From Paenibacillus selenitireducens (GTDB taxonomy: Bacteria; Bacillota; Bacilli; Paenibacillales; Paenibacillaceae): a DNA stretch of 64,000 bases. The notes under the pieces were generated by a model. The model saw nothing but the letters and a program-made list of their open reading frames with translations. It had not been told where the DNA came from and searched no databases. The stretch covers positions 124,717 to 188,716 of the forward strand of contig NZ_MSZX01000009.1 in the NCBI RefSeq assembly GCF_002021565.1. Direction: 5' to 3'. Both the position numbers and the translations under genes were made by a program. Positions 17,438 through 27,023 of the stretch are shown in pieces (position 1 is the first letter of the stretch; every line of letters starts with the position of its first letter).

Positions 17438-18354
17438 CGCACGATCCCTCCGTCATCCAATCGGATCCACGTCTCAAATTCCCGTTCACCTTCTTGCATG
17501 CGAATGACACGTGCTCCTCGTTGAAGCTTGCCATAGCAGTTATACCCGCTTACGCGACCGTAACATAGGCGAATGCCATGAAGCTCTCCGGCATAATCAT
17601 TGTCATGGTCATGCCCGACGAACGTACCCAATACATCGCCCCGTTCAACCATGGCTGTGAACAATCCGCTGTTGATTTTGGCGCATTCGACGCGTTCCCC
17701 TTTCGTGCCGCTAACATACCCCGTCTTCCACAGCTGGTCATACTCGGGAACCGGAATATGGAAAAAGGCAAGGGACGGGAGTTTCCCTACGTTACGCTCT
17801 TCCATCTCACGGGATTGGTTGACATACCATTGAACCTGGTCCGTGCGAATCCAATCATACCCGCCGACCTCATCAGGGGCCATCAACCCGGAATCGAGAA
17901 AATAGAGGATGGCAGCTTCTTTATCACTACCCTCATTTGAACCTTGAATTGTGAGCAAGTAGTTGCCTACCCCTGTAATGTCAGTCGGACCCGCTTGCGT
18001 CAGACAACTACTGTGTTCTTGTTGGATGTGAAGCAGCTCTTCCTTCGTTACGCCCTCCTCAGCATCATGATTGCCAAATACGGCTGCCCAAGGAACACCG
18101 GATTCAACCACCGTTGAGATCGCCCTGCGGAATGAGACCAGCGGTTCTGGTACGCCATGACTCCAAATCATATCTCCCGTAAGCACAAGGAGGTCTGGCT
18201 GCTCCCATTCCACGATCCGCTTGACTAACGCTAGCGTCTTATCGTCCAGGCCCCGTTCATCTTCTTTTCCATCCCCTAGATGCATATCCGTGAATTGCAC
18301 AATTTTAAACGTACCGTCGTCTCGAAACTGCAAATTATTCGTCACTTTGTTCAC
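17434..18354 (-). CDS. Calcineurin-like metallophosphoesterase (Dcr2-type)
   Basis: Phosphoesterase of 306 residues. Metal motifs: FTDMHLG near 20, LTGDMIW near 57, VFGNHDAEE near 93-101, HIPVPEY, and GHDHDNDYAG near 245. This is the subgroup of large fungal/bacterial phosphatases (Dcr2, PA3143-like). No signal peptide is visible, so it is probably cytoplasmic. GTG at 18354 abuts the G-rich site; the in-frame GTG three codons later has better spacing and may be the true start. The operon position suggests removal of phosphate from a glycan fragment such as a mannose phosphate. Confidence 0.85.
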   Translation of the reverse strand: MNKVTNNLQFRDDGTFKIVQFTDMHLGDGKEDERGLDDKTLALVKRIVEWEQPDLLVLTGDMIWSHGVPEPLVSFRRAISTVVESGVPWAAVFGNHDAEEGVTKEELLHIQQEHSSCLTQAGPTDITGVGNYLLTIQGSNEGSDKEAAILYFLDSGLMAPDEVGGYDWIRTDQVQWYVNQSREMEERNVGKLPSLAFFHIPVPEYDQLWKTGYVSGTKGERVECAKINSGLFTAMVERGDVLGTFVGHDHDNDYAGELHGIRLCYGRVSGYNCYGKLQRGARVIRMQEGEREFETWIRLDDGGIVR

Positions 18355-18363
18355 TCCCCCATG

Positions 18364-21219
18364 TTAAGGTGCAAATTCAACGCACAGATTCGCTATACAA
18401 GAGGCTTCCACCGGAAATTGAATTATTGTGCCGGCAATCTGGATAGGATGATCCCCCGAATGTTTTTCCATAATATCCACCCAATAAGCGCCCGTCACAT
18501 TTCGGTATAAATTCAGCTTTGCCATGGTTGCTATCCCCTCTGTTTCATAGACCCGAATCAAACAACGAGGCACCTCTATCGTTACTTCGGGCAGTTTGAT
18601 AGCTGAGATGGCAACAGTCCCTGCTTCTACCCTCATCAAGCTTTGCTTTAATGGCCATGTGCCACGTTGAGCCTTCACAGAAACATAATTGAGCGGATGT
18701 TGATACCTGTAGCTTTCTTCGATTAAAGATGCATTGTTATGGCATTCTACGATGTCAATAGCCATCCGCATCGTATGAGTACCCGTGTCCGGGTGCGGAT
18801 CGGGTGCGTAAGAACCTCGTAATAAAGTGACGGATAAGGAATCCTCCACGCCTCGAAAACCGTACTTGCTATCTGTAATCAGCATTAGCCCTTTAGCCTG
18901 ATCTTGAGGTATGCCTACCGACCAACTATTCGCCGGGACATCGAGATTCATCGGATTTCGAAGGACGGTGCCGAATGCCGTATCGTATTTGTACGCATCA
19001 CATGGGTACGAAAGAGGAACGACAAACTGCAGTTGTGGCGTAAAATCATCTTTCCGACCGTACTCGTGCCAATCACATTCGACATCATAATCCAGCCGAG
19101 TACTGCCGCGGTCGAGAGAAATGGTTACACGTAAGCTAGAATTGCGAAAGGGTACGCGATAGGTAACCGATTGGCGTAACTTATCCATGCCTAAATCGCA
19201 TGCTTCGATGTGCAATCCCTGTGTGAGAGGTTCTACTTTACGGTATCTGCCAACTAACCAGGCATTCCCCCCGCCTTGAAACGCATCTTCCTCAATAAAC
19301 CGAAAACATGCCCCATGGCGGTTGCGATCTACGTATTCAGATCCAGTCTGCTTATCCATCAAAGATATCAGGTTGAGGGATTGTGGATCGAGAACCGCGA
19401 TGATACGATCATTCGCTAACGTAAAGGAATACATTTCATTCGGCGGTATATTTTCCCGTGTTAAATAATAATCATCTGCTGTTAAAACATCCATATTCCC
19501 TTCCTGCTCTTGCAGGATATACGTGCTGTATCCCATCGGAGGAACTTCGACATCCAGCAGAACTCGCAAATAGAAATGACCCCAATGTTCCATAAACCCT
19601 CGATCAATGAATTGATACGCAACGGTATTCCCTTCATCGTCATAGAACGCCAGGTTCCTGATATCTCCATTCCAATCCCAGATTGTAATTTCCGTAAGTT
19701 CATTCCGTTCTCTCCACGCCGAGTTGAATACGTGGAATACCCGGGTTTTTCCTCTCCCACGGTCACTCTCTCCTATCCGGAACAGGTCTTTCACACCTAC
19801 GCCTGCGCCTGCTCCTTCGGAGAAGCTCTCGCGTAAATCTTCGTCTTCAACAATATAACGAGATGTATCGATTTGCGCTGCAAGCTGCCGAATCGCCGCG
19901 CTTCTTCTGGAATTCGCCAAGGCTACGATTTCTTGGAATGTCCCAAGGGCATGATCGCGCGTCTCTGACACGCCTGAGCCTGGCAGGATGTCATGGAACT
20001 GGTTAAATAACGTCTTTCTCCACGCTTCTTCGAACGACTTTCTATAATAAATAGCGGAAGTCCATAAGTTAGAAAGACTAGCAAAAACCTCTGCCTCATT
20101 CAATAGAGTCTCAGACACACGATTCGCTTTCTTGATACGCGCCTCCGAGCTATAGCATCCCGTAAAAATGAAATTCAGTTCTTGTTGAATAACAGGGAGT
20201 TGATCCCTTATTTTTTCTACATCAGCAAAATATTCAGCATACGTGCCGAACTGTAGGGTAGGGAAGATCGGCCAGCTATTCATATCGATCGCACGCTCGA
20301 GATCACGGCGTGTCGGACCGCCGCCATGGTCGCCAACGCCGTAGACTTTCATCATGGTCTTCATCCCTGTAGAGGCACAAAATTCCGGGACCGTCATGAC
20401 CATGCCTGGTTCGATTCGAGAGTCATACCAATGAGGTTCTTTATAGGCAATAACAGATTTACCCGATGGCGATTGCCAGCGGTATAGATGATGCCCGTCG
20501 TTGTTATGCCCGCGGCAATAATAATAGTAACGAATACCCGCATGATGGAGCGTCTCGGGTACATTTGCGCTATGACCAAAGGTATCCGGCTCAAAATCAA
20601 TCTGTAAATCTTCCGGAGCTAAATCGAATAATGAACAAATGTAGTTCTTCGCGTATAGGAATTGCCGGGTCATGCTTTCTCCGTTCGGCATGTTCTTGTC
20701 CGCTTCAACCCATGTTGAAGCAAGTACTTCCCAACGCCCTTCATGTACTCTGCGCTTAATTTCTTCGAGCATTTCGGGATCATACGTCTCTACGATATGG
20801 TAAGCGGCAGCCTGATTATGAGAAAACTTATAATCGGGGTATTCATCGAGCAAGTCCAGCATTGTACGGAATGTATTTAATGTGGCCGATACCGTTTCAT
20901 CCCAACCCCACAAGAAATTCATATCCAAATGGGCATGGGCTGCACAGAGCACTCGATAGGACTTCGCTTCATCTGCCAGCTCCGATAACATGCTTTCAGC
21001 ATGCCTTGCTGTATGCTCGCTAATCGTCCCATGGGTTAAGCCAAGGTTAAGTACATATGTAGCGGCGCCATCGATAAGTTCGTCATATTTATGCGCATGA
21101 ACCACCGATATCCGGTTGGCATATTCTAATTCGGCAATGATGCGTTTTCCCCAGTAACTACTAGTATAGTTGCTCTTTAACTTTGCTAGTTTTGCATGCA
21201 TTGGATTCACAGTTGTCAT
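18364..21219 (-). CDS. Alpha-mannosidase (GH38)
   Basis: Cytoplasmic glycosidase of 951 residues, full length for bacterial GH38. The N-terminal catalytic domain has HAHLDMNFLWGWDET (zinc ligands H97 and D99), WVEADKNMPNGES, and IDFEPDTFGHSANVPE with nucleophile D212. DHGGGPTRRD and the HDILPGSGV segment complete the active site. A middle three-helix bundle and large beta domains follow. Members hydrolyse alpha-mannosidic bonds, including alpha-1,2/1,3/1,6 links of N-glycans and mannosyl-glycerate. Start: ATG eight bases after AAGGAG; a TTG ten codons upstream is in frame but lacks a site. No secretion signal, so it acts on imported oligosaccharides. Confidence 0.93.
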   Translation of the reverse strand: MTTVNPMHAKLAKLKSNYTSSYWGKRIIAELEYANRISVVHAHKYDELIDGAATYVLNLGLTHGTISEHTARHAESMLSELADEAKSYRVLCAAHAHLDMNFLWGWDETVSATLNTFRTMLDLLDEYPDYKFSHNQAAAYHIVETYDPEMLEEIKRRVHEGRWEVLASTWVEADKNMPNGESMTRQFLYAKNYICSLFDLAPEDLQIDFEPDTFGHSANVPETLHHAGIRYYYYCRGHNNDGHHLYRWQSPSGKSVIAYKEPHWYDSRIEPGMVMTVPEFCASTGMKTMMKVYGVGDHGGGPTRRDLERAIDMNSWPIFPTLQFGTYAEYFADVEKIRDQLPVIQQELNFIFTGCYSSEARIKKANRVSETLLNEAEVFASLSNLWTSAIYYRKSFEEAWRKTLFNQFHDILPGSGVSETRDHALGTFQEIVALANSRRSAAIRQLAAQIDTSRYIVEDEDLRESFSEGAGAGVGVKDLFRIGESDRGRGKTRVFHVFNSAWRERNELTEITIWDWNGDIRNLAFYDDEGNTVAYQFIDRGFMEHWGHFYLRVLLDVEVPPMGYSTYILQEQEGNMDVLTADDYYLTRENIPPNEMYSFTLANDRIIAVLDPQSLNLISLMDKQTGSEYVDRNRHGACFRFIEEDAFQGGGNAWLVGRYRKVEPLTQGLHIEACDLGMDKLRQSVTYRVPFRNSSLRVTISLDRGSTRLDYDVECDWHEYGRKDDFTPQLQFVVPLSYPCDAYKYDTAFGTVLRNPMNLDVPANSWSVGIPQDQAKGLMLITDSKYGFRGVEDSLSVTLLRGSYAPDPHPDTGTHTMRMAIDIVECHNNASLIEESYRYQHPLNYVSVKAQRGTWPLKQSLMRVEAGTVAISAIKLPEVTIEVPRCLIRVYETEGIATMAKLNLYRNVTGAYWVDIMEKHSGDHPIQIAGTIIQFPVEASCIANLCVEFAP

Positions 21220-21253
21220 AGATCTATGCTCCTTTAAGAGGTCGCTCAACGAT

Positions 21254-22207
21254 TCAACTTTTGATATTTTCAGATAACCGTTCTTGGATGAATTCTACCA
21301 ATGTTGGCAAGTCTACCGTACCAGCGCTGCCTCCGTATTCACCTACCGATAACGCTCCGCAAGCGTTTCCGTATACGAGGCAATCCTTCACCGGCATGCC
21401 GGATAGAAATCCGAATATATAGCCCGCATTAAAAGAATCCCCTGCCCCCGTCGTATCAACGACGGGAACGTTATAACCCGGGCAATGCGTTACGATTCCG
21501 TGTATGATTGCGACTGCACCCTGCGCACCTAATTTAATGACCGCATTTTTGCGCTTAGCTGCAATGAATTGAATACTATCCTCCACCGTCTTGCATCCCG
21601 TGTAATGTAAGACCTCTGTCTCATTCATGAAGAACACGTCAATCCAATCCATCAGATCAAAAATGCCGTGATACCATTCCCCGGTGTCATCCCATCCTAC
21701 ATCCAACGAAACGGTGATGCCGGATTGATTCAACTTCTGCGCTATCTTCATATATGCCGCATGATTCGCACTGCCTTTATATCCTGTTAGATGAACGTGG
21801 TGGGATGGCATGAGATCTTCGATTGCAACATGCTCAACTTGAAGCTCGGCGTTCGTCCCTGCATAGGAAATGAAGGAGCGATCGTTCTCAGGATTAATCG
21901 CGATCGAAATGCCTGTTTTATTCCGATCGCTTCTTTCGATAAAGCTGGTATCGATACCACACTGATAGAATTGTTCGAGGATATATTGACCGTAATAATC
22001 TGTGCCTACGATTCCTTTGAAGGCTAATTTCTTCCCCAGCTTGGCAAGTGTAATGCTGAACAAAGCCGCGCCTCCTCCGACATGAAGGTTCATGTCACGC
22101 ACGAATATCTCTTGTCCCGGCAGCGGTAATTGGTTGCAGCCGACAATCACCAAATCTACGTTTGCATCCCCGATCACAAAGGCATCATATGTTTTCAACG
22201 CATCCAT
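21254..22207 (-). CDS. PfkB family carbohydrate kinase
   Basis: Sugar kinase of 317 residues of the ribokinase fold. The first signature is GGGAALFSITLAKLG near 43-57, and the C-terminal signature is VDTTGAGDSFNAGYIFGF near 248-265, with catalytic Asp in GAGD. Substrate loops are not diagnostic. Within the operon it could phosphorylate a released hexose, a nucleoside-like sugar or an inositol. The GGGAG site before the ATG fits. Confidence 0.88.
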   Translation of the reverse strand: MDALKTYDAFVIGDANVDLVIVGCNQLPLPGQEIFVRDMNLHVGGGAALFSITLAKLGKKLAFKGIVGTDYYGQYILEQFYQCGIDTSFIERSDRNKTGISIAINPENDRSFISYAGTNAELQVEHVAIEDLMPSHHVHLTGYKGSANHAAYMKIAQKLNQSGITVSLDVGWDDTGEWYHGIFDLMDWIDVFFMNETEVLHYTGCKTVEDSIQFIAAKRKNAVIKLGAQGAVAIIHGIVTHCPGYNVPVVDTTGAGDSFNAGYIFGFLSGMPVKDCLVYGNACGALSVGEYGGSAGTVDLPTLVEFIQERLSENIKS

Positions 22208-22249
22208 CTCCCTGTCTCTTCCAGCGGAAACACGCCTTCTCGCCTGAGT

Positions 22250-23266
22250 TCATTTAACGTTTCTGCAGCTGTCCCGCACTTCCAAACGGTGGCCTAATAT
22301 GATATCTTCTTCCTGTTGGATCTCGCCGGATATCAGCCGGAGCAACGTCTCAACAGTAACCTTACCCATATGATGGATAGGCTGTTCCATGGAAGTAATT
22401 CTTGGCCTTACCAATTCCGTCAATTGACTACCGTCGAAGCCCATCACGGAGATATCCTCAGGCACCCGTAATCCGTGGTCAGCGATACAATTCACGGCTC
22501 CAATCGCCATATCGTCACTGACGGCGAAGACGGCCGTGGGTTGGAGCTTGTAACGAAGCAGTTCGCCCATCATGTCATAACCACTTTTCACTTTATAATC
22601 ACCAAATCGGATATGCTCGTGGACGATTTTGATCCCATGATCGCTCAGGGCATTCCGATATCCGCTATAGCGATTCTGTCCTGACGTGATATCCCGCATG
22701 TCTCCCCCAATAAACCCGATCCGTTCATGTCCGATCTCGATCAAATACTTCGTTGCATCGTATGCCGCCGCGTAATCATCGACAATGACCGAAATAAAAG
22801 ATTGATCCATCGGCTTGACGCTCGAGAAAATGACGGGAATATCTAATTTATTAATAAACTCGCGAATTTTCTCATTAATTTTCTCGTGCATGATAATAAT
22901 ACCTTCGACACGCATCTCCTTGAAAATATTCAAGTATTTATACTCTTTTTCGATGTCTTCACTAATGTTGCATACGAGCAAGTTGTATTCATTGGAAGTC
23001 GCTGTCTGTTCAATGGAACTCAGGATCGTCGAGTAAAAACTTGAAGTCAGGTCCGGTACAATGACGCCTAATAGATTGGTTTTGTTGCGAACCAAACTTC
23101 TTGCAATCTGGCTCGGCGCGTAGCCCAAATCTTGAATCGCTTCATTCACTCGATTCTTGAGATCTTCCCTGACATATTTTTCGCCATTCAACACTCTCGA
23201 TACGGTTGTCGTCGATACACCCGCCCGAATAGCAACGTCCTTAATTTTTACAGTCATCTTCCTCAT
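22250..23266 (-). CDS. LacI family transcriptional regulator
   Basis: Repressor of 338 residues. The N-terminal LacI helix-turn-helix is KIKDVAIRAGVSTTTVSRVLNGEKYV, followed by a hinge helix (YAPSQIARSLV) and a periplasmic-binding-protein-like sensor domain (LLGVIVPDLTSSFYSTIL, AVSDDMAIGAV, ISVMGFDGSQL). Embedded between the PHP and PfkB genes in the operon, so probably autoregulating and induced by the imported sugar. Two starts three codons apart are possible. No convincing LacI operator was found before the operon. Confidence 0.9.
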   Translation of the reverse strand: MRKMTVKIKDVAIRAGVSTTTVSRVLNGEKYVREDLKNRVNEAIQDLGYAPSQIARSLVRNKTNLLGVIVPDLTSSFYSTILSSIEQTATSNEYNLLVCNISEDIEKEYKYLNIFKEMRVEGIIIMHEKINEKIREFINKLDIPVIFSSVKPMDQSFISVIVDDYAAAYDATKYLIEIGHERIGFIGGDMRDITSGQNRYSGYRNALSDHGIKIVHEHIRFGDYKVKSGYDMMGELLRYKLQPTAVFAVSDDMAIGAVNCIADHGLRVPEDISVMGFDGSQLTELVRPRITSMEQPIHHMGKVTVETLLRLISGEIQQEEDIILGHRLEVRDSCRNVK

Positions 23267-23286
23267 CCTAATCTTAAACTTTTAAA

Positions 23287-24177
23287 TTAATCCTTCTCCA
23301 AAAACAAAGGTTGTGAGAATGCCGCGTAGCCACCTTCGATATAGGCACTGATACGTACATACCCTTCATCGCCTTGGCATTCGTATTCAATATGTCTCGT
23401 TCTACCTGTTACTTCATGCAGCACTCTTCCTCCGCTGCCGAACAACGTAACGTATTTATACATTTTGTCGAGCAATTCATTGGATTTCAAATCGATGATG
23501 ATCTTATTCCCAACGCATTTGATGGATTCGAACCCAAAGCCTGTTGATACATAAAATCGACCTTCTTTAATCGCCTGCAGAATGGCTTCTTGCGTGTTTT
23601 CTTCCGCCAGCACCATATTCCAGGCTTGTTTCTCCTGCCCATACACATGGGAATCATCATTACCAAATCCCCAGACTTTCCGGCCAGCGGTTAGGAGTGC
23701 ATCCCATTTGTCAAAAGCGATATCGTATTCGATATTTCCGTCCCCGTTATATATCTCTACCCCGGTGTAGCGCTCCATAGCCATCATATCTTCCAGGGTC
23801 CAGAAGTTAGAGAAATAGCGGTTCGGATGAACTAAGACACAGATTCCGCCATGGTCTAGCGTTGCATCGGCATACTTTTGATAATGATCGATCGTGAATT
23901 CATTCGTGTAATTTTCCATCATGGTATGAGGCGGTTGTACCAATAACATGTGAGATTTCCGACTGCTTACCTCTATGGCTTCAAAAACCGTTGGAATCTT
24001 GCGTTTCCCTTCCACATTCGTTATTTTGTCATGATCCGAAATGGCGAGAAAGTCATAATCCCCATACATCTTATACACAGTTTCGAGTGGAAACCAACCG
24101 TCGCTGTTGTTCGTATGATTGTGGAAGCTGCCCCGGTACCATGTTCCTTGCTCATCGTAGGGGTTCAATATTCTCAT
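23287..24177 (-). CDS. PHP-domain metallohydrolase (CehA/McbA-type)
   Basis: Protein of 296 residues with the polymerase/histidinol-phosphatase fold. Metal motifs: RGSFHNHTNNSDG near 15-27, FLAISDHDKIT near 45-55, VLVHPNRYFS near 117, and GFGNDDSH near 171-178. CehA-type members hydrolyse phosphoesters or phosphonate-like esters. A C-terminal beta domain follows (about 215-296). In this operon, next to a second phosphoesterase, it may take phosphate from an imported glycan. Substrate is inferred only. Confidence 0.85.
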   Translation of the reverse strand: MRILNPYDEQGTWYRGSFHNHTNNSDGWFPLETVYKMYGDYDFLAISDHDKITNVEGKRKIPTVFEAIEVSSRKSHMLLVQPPHTMMENYTNEFTIDHYQKYADATLDHGGICVLVHPNRYFSNFWTLEDMMAMERYTGVEIYNGDGNIEYDIAFDKWDALLTAGRKVWGFGNDDSHVYGQEKQAWNMVLAEENTQEAILQAIKEGRFYVSTGFGFESIKCVGNKIIIDLKSNELLDKMYKYVTLFGSGGRVLHEVTGRTRHIEYECQGDEGYVRISAYIEGGYAAFSQPLFLEKD

Positions 24178-24201
24178 ATCGATCCTTCCTTTTCCTATGA
24201 A

Positions 24202-25110
24202 TTATTCTTTAATCGAACCGATCATGACCCCCTGGGCAAAATACTTCTGTATAAACGGGTAGATCAGAATAATCGGTGCGACAACGATGATAATCGTAGC
24301 CATCTTCATGGAATCCCCGGTCACCTGCATTTTCTCAAGCACTTCGTATTGGCTCATCCCTGCTGCTGATTCCAGCTTGCTTCGCATGGCTTCTGCGCGC
24401 GTTAACATCTCTTGAAGTAAAGTCGAGAGTGGACGAAGATCACTCGATCTGACGTAGAATGCGCCCGTAAACCAATCATTCCAATGACCTACGGCGTTAA
24501 ATAACGCGATAACCGCTATCACGGGCTTACTTAGCGGCATAATGATCCGCATAAAAATGGAGAAGTCGTTATATCCATCGATTCTTGCAGATTCCTCTAG
24601 ACTCACGTGAATTTGTTGGAAGAAAGTTCTCATAATGATTAGGTTCCAAGCGCTATACAGGGAAGGAATCACATACACCCAAATCGTGTTCGTCAAATGT
24701 ACGCTTTTCAGGAGCATATAATATGGAATGATGCCGCCGCTGAACAACATCGTAAAAAAGATAAACAACGTAAAGAATCGAACGCCGGGCATCGTTTTAC
24801 TCTTCAATGTATAAGCGGCCATGGCTGTAAGAAAAACGCTGGCGATCGTTCCAACGAAGGTCCTGAACAAGGATATTCCGAATGCGGTGAGAATATTAGC
24901 GGACGTAAGAACTTCGGCAAAATTCTGCAGCGACCATACCCGCGGCCAGAAGTAGATTCCGCCACGCTCTGCATCTTTGCCCGCATTAAAGGATAGGGCA
25001 AATATATTTAAAAAAGGAAGAACTATGGATAAACACAATAGCGTGATGAGCAAGTAGATTACGACTTTAAAGATCTTTTCCCCGAGTGTCGTCTTATAAA
25101 ACTCCTTCAC
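24202..25110 (-). CDS. Carbohydrate ABC transporter permease (LplC-like)
   Basis: Membrane permease of 302 residues with six predicted helices and the EAA loop (EESARIDGYNDFSIFMRIIMPLSKPVIAV near 185-213) that contacts the ATPase. Typical LplC/YtcP-type second permease. Start set to a GTG nine bases after GGGGG; the frame continues nine codons upstream without a good site. It pairs with the LplB-like permease and the lipoprotein encoded upstream. No ATPase gene is in the cluster. Confidence 0.9.
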   Translation of the reverse strand: MKEFYKTTLGEKIFKVVIYLLITLLCLSIVLPFLNIFALSFNAGKDAERGGIYFWPRVWSLQNFAEVLTSANILTAFGISLFRTFVGTIASVFLTAMAAYTLKSKTMPGVRFFTLFIFFTMLFSGGIIPYYMLLKSVHLTNTIWVYVIPSLYSAWNLIIMRTFFQQIHVSLEESARIDGYNDFSIFMRIIMPLSKPVIAVIALFNAVGHWNDWFTGAFYVRSSDLRPLSTLLQEMLTRAEAMRSKLESAAGMSQYEVLEKMQVTGDSMKMATIIIVVAPIILIYPFIQKYFAQGVMIGSIKE

Positions 25111-25200
25111 TACTCTTATCCCCCTTTCCTTATACACGAAGATCGTGGAGGCCGGCTGTACCGAGATTCGGACTCAACCGGCCTGAGTCCACGCGAATGA

Positions 25201-26934
25201 TTAGAATTTCAGATGCGTTTTGGGATCCGCGTCTTTTTGCTTCAGCAGCTCCATGAATTGTTGCAATCCAGTAGCTTCAAGCTGCTTAGATGCAGAATCC
25301 AGTATTTTCTTCGCTTCATCCATACTTTTTGCGTAATAAGCGCGAATTAAACTGTCATCATAATTTTTGAACGCGGTCTTCAGTTCCGTTCCTTGTTCAA
25401 GTTCACCGATGAAAGATAATGGCGTATATCCGTCCACGACATTGGCATTTTTGTGTTTTTCATCCCAACCCCAATAATCGGCAATTTTCAATGCTCCTGC
25501 ATTGACTTCCGGTGCTACAGCATCGCCATACTCCATCTCCCCGAAATCGGCCATACGGTCGATATCCGTACCACCGAGCAGTTCTCCCCAGGAGTTAGCA
25601 ACACCGGCAAATCCAAGCTTCTTCGCTTCTTCCGGATTGCTCTGTTTCAAATCAAGAACCTCTTTCTTGACAAGCGGGTTTCCTTTGGTGTCAAGGGTAT
25701 AGTCTCGGCCTTCAAGACCGTATTGCCACAGTAGCTTACCATCACGGCTTGCAAGGAAATCAGCAAGTTTCATGATATCCTCTGGATTTTTTGTGGTCGT
25801 CGGAATGGCCCATCCAGAATAACCGGATTTGTAGTCAACTTGCATTTGATATGGACGGTCAACAAAATCAATCGGACCTAAAGGCAAGTAATGCATATCT
25901 CTGTTAAAATCTTGGTAGTTGTGTGCATTTGCGATAATACCCCAAGTTTCATTCAAAGCGCCTTCCGTTGCGCGGCTTTCATCTATGGTGAAGAATTCTG
26001 GATGCAGCAGCTTCTCCTTAAGCAATTTTTGAACATATTCAACTTTTTTCAGTGCAAATTCGGTTTGGCTTTCATGCAAGATGTTTCCAGCTTTATCCTT
26101 CATGATCCTTTGGTCGTCTTTGCCCCACTCCAGATCGTTGAACAATACGCCGACCTCTCTGCCTCCCCAGTAACTAGGACCAATCGGAACTACATCTTTA
26201 CTGTTCTTATCTTTGAAGTTGCCTGCTTTAATTTTCTTAGCAAGCTCATACAGTTTCTCTGTTGTATTAATCGTTCGAGGATCGACATTCAACGCTTCTG
26301 CGATATCTTTGCGAATATAAGGTCCGCCAGCATATTTCCGGGTTACATAGCCCCCTTGTCTTCCAATGTTCATGTGTGCGAAATAAGTGGAACCGTTGAA
26401 TTCCGGACGGAACATAACGCCATTTTTCGTATCTAGAGGCAGGTAACCATCCTCTAAATATTTGCTATACACTTTCGTCCCTTTCATCAGGGGAGTTAAA
26501 TCCGTGAACATATTTTCTCTCGCGGCTTTTAGAATGACGGGCATTTCAGGTCGACCGCTATTGTCCAAGTAGAACGTGATAAAGTCAGGCAAGTCGTTCG
26601 AGGCCAATCCGGCGATGAGTCCGTCGATGGAATGATCCGCAACCATGATTTCGACTTCCAGGTCAATGCCTGTTAGTTCTTTCAGTTTGGCTTTGATTTC
26701 AGCATTCATGTCTTTCGTATAGTCATCCGTGCCCATGAAGACGAGGCCTTTCACTTTGCGATTAGCAATCCATGTAGCTGGTTTTCCTGGGTCTTTCGCT
26801 ACATTTTCCGTATCTGTTTTGGGTGTGTTTTCGCTAGGCTGCGTCGCTGTGTCATTACCGCTGCACCCCATGAGTAGCAAGGAAGCTATCAGGGGTATGG
26901 AGAGTACTTTGAGCCACTTTTTGTTTCTAAGCAT
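25201..26934 (-). CDS. Extracellular solute-binding lipoprotein (LplA-like)
   Basis: Sugar-binding lipoprotein of 577 residues. Signal peptide with lipobox LLMGC near 21-25 and a Ser/Gly/Asn/Thr-rich linker precede the binding domain. The size and motifs (DLEVEIMVADHSIDGLIAGLASNDLPDF, SRDGKLLWQYGLEGRDY) match family-1 proteins of the LplA type, which bind oligosaccharides. Start: ATG after GAGGG; a longer frame has ten extra codons. It follows the LplB-like permease by 89 bases, leaving room for an attenuating or processing site, as often seen before binding-protein genes, though no hairpin was identified. Confidence 0.9.
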   Translation of the reverse strand: MLRNKKWLKVLSIPLIASLLLMGCSGNDTATQPSENTPKTDTENVAKDPGKPATWIANRKVKGLVFMGTDDYTKDMNAEIKAKLKELTGIDLEVEIMVADHSIDGLIAGLASNDLPDFITFYLDNSGRPEMPVILKAARENMFTDLTPLMKGTKVYSKYLEDGYLPLDTKNGVMFRPEFNGSTYFAHMNIGRQGGYVTRKYAGGPYIRKDIAEALNVDPRTINTTEKLYELAKKIKAGNFKDKNSKDVVPIGPSYWGGREVGVLFNDLEWGKDDQRIMKDKAGNILHESQTEFALKKVEYVQKLLKEKLLHPEFFTIDESRATEGALNETWGIIANAHNYQDFNRDMHYLPLGPIDFVDRPYQMQVDYKSGYSGWAIPTTTKNPEDIMKLADFLASRDGKLLWQYGLEGRDYTLDTKGNPLVKKEVLDLKQSNPEEAKKLGFAGVANSWGELLGGTDIDRMADFGEMEYGDAVAPEVNAGALKIADYWGWDEKHKNANVVDGYTPLSFIGELEQGTELKTAFKNYDDSLIRAYYAKSMDEAKKILDSASKQLEATGLQQFMELLKQKDADPKTHLKF

Positions 26935-27023
26935 TTCATCATCCCTCTTTTTTAGTTTTTTCAAAAATCGCCTAAGCGTTTTTCAATACAAGAAGTACAA
27001 CATGAGTGCTCAATCTGGTATCG

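Noticed and set aside
25891-26436. Plus-strand frame of 181 codons opposite the solute-binding gene
   Set aside because: It lies fully antisense to a well-supported gene, is rich in Cys, Ile and Phe as expected of a shadow frame, and has no ribosome site.
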